21,962 nucleotides of DNA, taken from positions 3,473 to 25,434 of the IMG/VR virus record IMGVR_UViG_3300030329_001442. One strand, written 5' to 3'. Below the pieces are notes generated by a model. That model was not told the origin of the DNA, searched no databases, and worked only from the letters and a program-made list of their open reading frames with translations. Made by a program: the position numbers and the translations under genes. Every line of letters begins with the position of its first letter. The first letter of the stretch is position 1. Below, piece by piece: positions 20,221 to 21,962 of the stretch. The stretch is from a virus.

Positions 20221-21962
20221 GCCAATTTCTTCCTATTTTTGCCTCTAAAAGTAAAGGAACATTTAAGTTAATTCTAAACTGTCGATTTACAATGACATTT
20301 AGCTCTTGGTTCATATCATTTATTATTGAAATCACTTTCTGTTCTTCCTCAGGATGTACATCAATCACAATACTATCATGAACTGTATTCACAATACATG
20401 ATTTATATTCTCTTAATTTAAGTTCTATATTTATTAATACAAGAGGCACAATATCTGCAGTAGCAAAACTTTGCACAGGATAGTTTTTTATCTGTGTGAA
20501 GTGCGATACAGAACCACCATACTTTCTTTCTACATCAGGAAAAGAGAATTGCCTACCTGATGGTGTTGTAATCATACCTGTTTCTAAAGCCTCTTTAGCC
20601 AATTTGGAATGCCAAAGTGCGATGCCTTTGTATTTTTTTGTGAACGCTTTGTAGTAACTTGCTTCGGCTTTCGTTCTGCCAAACCCAGTCGCACCATATA
20701 ACGGAGCAAAGGTATGTGCTTTAGCTTCTTGTCTAGTTGTACTCTGACCCGAAGCTGAAATAACTGAAGACGTATAAGAGTGAACGTCAAAACCTGTCTT
20801 AACTTCATTTATAGCCACCTCATCTTGTGATAAATAAGCTGCAGTTCTAAACTCTAACTGTGCAAAGTCAGCTTCTAGAATCTTGCCACCTTCCCAACGT
20901 GAAACAAATACCTTCTTTACAGGGAATGTACCACCTCTAGGCATATTCTGCATATTGGGGTCTGCTCCACTAAATCTGCCTGTCGCAGTTCTGTGTTGTA
21001 ATAATCTAACGTGCAACATACCATCAGGTTTCATGTAGGTTGAAATGCCATGAACGAAAGAAGATAGGTATGTATCTAACGCAGATAGTCTTTGTAAATC
21101 TGATAAGAAGTTACTTGCCTCTATCATATCATTTTTCTTTGCTACATTTTGTAGTAAAGATAGATTGTTTTTATTTACACTGAAACCATTAGCACTAATC
21201 CATTTTGCATTGGGTGCATTGAACTTTAGTCCTGCAACAATATTAGTTGGTTTAAATAAATAACCTAGATTATTACAGTTAGAACACTTACTAGGTTTGG
21301 CATACGGACTGCCATCCTTCTTTATCTTTCTAATAAACCCACTACCATTGCACGTAGTACATTTGATAGCTTTCGTTTTATATATTACATCTGTATGTTT
21401 TTTTATGGTTGCTTTATATTCTTCATTAGGCATATAAGGAGTGAAGTTATTACCCCACATGGATTTATCTTTTAGCTTTCGACTGTAAATAACCCAAGAC
21501 ATTTGTTCAGGACTATTGAGATTAATAGGTGTGTCACCCATGAGTTCTCTAACTTGTTTAGATAACCTCTGTTCTATATCAGACTTCTCTTGTTCAAACT
21601 GAACTTGCACTTCTTTTAGAACATCTTTATCCACTTTGAATCCATTCTTATATATTCTAGCTAGAGTAACACAAACTCTGTTTGTTAAAATTACAGACTC
21701 TAACAAACTTGCATACTCTTGTGTATTTAATTTTTTATACACCTCATTAGATAGTTGTTGTGTTGCTTTTAAATCTGCTAACAAGTATTCTTTTAATTCA
21801 TCTCTTGGTATAGCATCAACTCCAACACCTTGAGCAAAGTAATGTTTAAGTGTATCCTTCTTTTGTGTTTCAAGTTGATAGCGTTCTGCACAAGCCTCAA
21901 GAGATAAAGGTTGTTTAATACCTCTTTGAATTATATACTCTGCTAACATTGTATCAAAGACT
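20198..21962 (-). CDS. polA: Family A DNA polymerase with internal DnaJ-type zinc finger (5' end outside window)
   Basis: This is the phage replicative DNA polymerase. The frame runs off the window (the four codons before the first ATG read V-F-D-T), so the 3'-5' exonuclease domain is cut; its third motif is visible near LKEYLLADLKAT. Residues below are counted from the Met at 21949. The polymerase core has RTATGRFSGADPNMQNMPRG, motif A ILEADFAQLEFR (D361), motif B RQEAKAHTFAPLYG (R406, K410, F414, Y418) and motif C VHDS (H524, D525). F414 sits where E. coli Pol I has F762. Between exonuclease and polymerase is CTTCNGSG ... CSNC (C197, C200, C222, C225), like one repeat of the DnaJ cysteine-rich domain, the trait described for HMO-2011-like phages. 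It ends at a TGA overlapping the downstream promoter. Confidence 0.93.
   Translation of the reverse strand, partial: VFDTMLAEYIIQRGIKQPLSLEACAERYQLETQKKDTLKHYFAQGVGVDAIPRDELKEYLLADLKATQQLSNEVYKKLNTQEYASLLESVILTNRVCVTLARIYKNGFKVDKDVLKEVQVQFEQEKSDIEQRLSKQVRELMGDTPINLNSPEQMSWVIYSRKLKDKSMWGNNFTPYMPNEEYKATIKKHTDVIYKTKAIKCTTCNGSGFIRKIKKDGSPYAKPSKCSNCNNLGYLFKPTNIVAGLKFNAPNAKWISANGFSVNKNNLSLLQNVAKKNDMIEASNFLSDLQRLSALDTYLSSFVHGISTYMKPDGMLHVRLLQHRTATGRFSGADPNMQNMPRGGTFPVKKVFVSRWEGGKILEADFAQLEFRTAAYLSQDEVAINEVKTGFDVHSYTSSVISASGQSTTRQEAKAHTFAPLYGATGFGRTKAEASYYKAFTKKYKGIALWHSKLAKEALETGMITTPSGRQFSFPDVERKYGGSVSHFTQIKNYPVQSFATADIVPLVLINIELKLREYKSCIVNTVHDSIVIDVHPEEEQKVISIINDMNQELNVIVNRQFRINLNVPLLLEAKIGRNWLDTKDVS

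Noticed and set aside
21275-21361. A separate DnaJ chaperone gene
   Set aside because: The cysteine motif is in frame within the polymerase and there is no J-domain or HPD motif.
1-21962. tRNA genes, attachment sites, integrase or lysogeny repressor
   Set aside because: I saw no cloverleaf in the short gaps and no integrase or repressor motif in any gene; the window fits a lytic phage, though genes outside it are unseen.

Overview
This window looks like part of the genome of a lytic, tailed marine phage with a podovirus-type gene set. It is roughly two-thirds A+T, almost entirely coding (no gene-free stretch above about 40 bases), and has no tRNA, rRNA, insertion sequence, CRISPR array or bacterial housekeeping operon. 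The family A DNA polymerase carries a DnaJ-type CxxCxGxG zinc finger inside it. As I recall, this hallmark was described for Puniceispirillum phage HMO-2011 and related pelagiphages and roseophages. Together with the marine-type fibre repeats, a class II ribonucleotide reductase and a MazG-like enzyme, it points to an uncultured HMO-2011-like phage of a marine alphaproteobacterium (SAR11, SAR116 or similar). The host assignment is inference.

Bases 1-13561 (+ strand) are the late, virion module. In order: a repeat-rich tail fibre cut by the window edge; a second large fibre or receptor-binding protein with LamG-like, SPRY-like and three repeated C-terminal modules; a probable fibre-assembly helper; a small membrane/coiled-coil protein (holin candidate) behind a perfect-consensus sigma70-type promoter; a 680-aa structural protein built on a long 11-residue repeat; three smaller virion-associated or unknown proteins; and a 1196-aa probable ejection (internal virion) protein with an acidic N-terminal repeat.

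Bases 13563-21962 (- strand) are the replication and nucleotide-metabolism module, read from right to left: DNA polymerase (5' end outside the window), a near-consensus promoter, a possible ssDNA-binding protein, a RecB/Cas4-like nuclease, a coiled-coil protein, a T7 endonuclease I-like Holliday junction resolvase, an unknown protein, a DUF3310 protein, a 47-aa acidic protein, a B12-dependent ribonucleotide reductase, a third nuclease, an unknown protein, an RMF-like protein, a MazG-like pyrophosphohydrolase and a small three-helix membrane protein. Many of these genes overlap or abut, so translation is probably coupled. They would supply dNTPs, copy and recombine phage DNA, and recycle host nucleic acid. 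The two modules converge with one base between their stop codons.

The strongest hidden signal is at sequence scale: I found no GATC anywhere in 21,962 bases. All 22 Asp codons I located before a codon beginning with C are GAC, although GAT is the usual Asp codon here. This suggests strong past or present selection against GATC-targeting restriction. Next in interest are the uninterrupted 22-unit, 11-residue repeat in the 680-aa virion protein and the promoter/double-start arrangement of the holin candidate.
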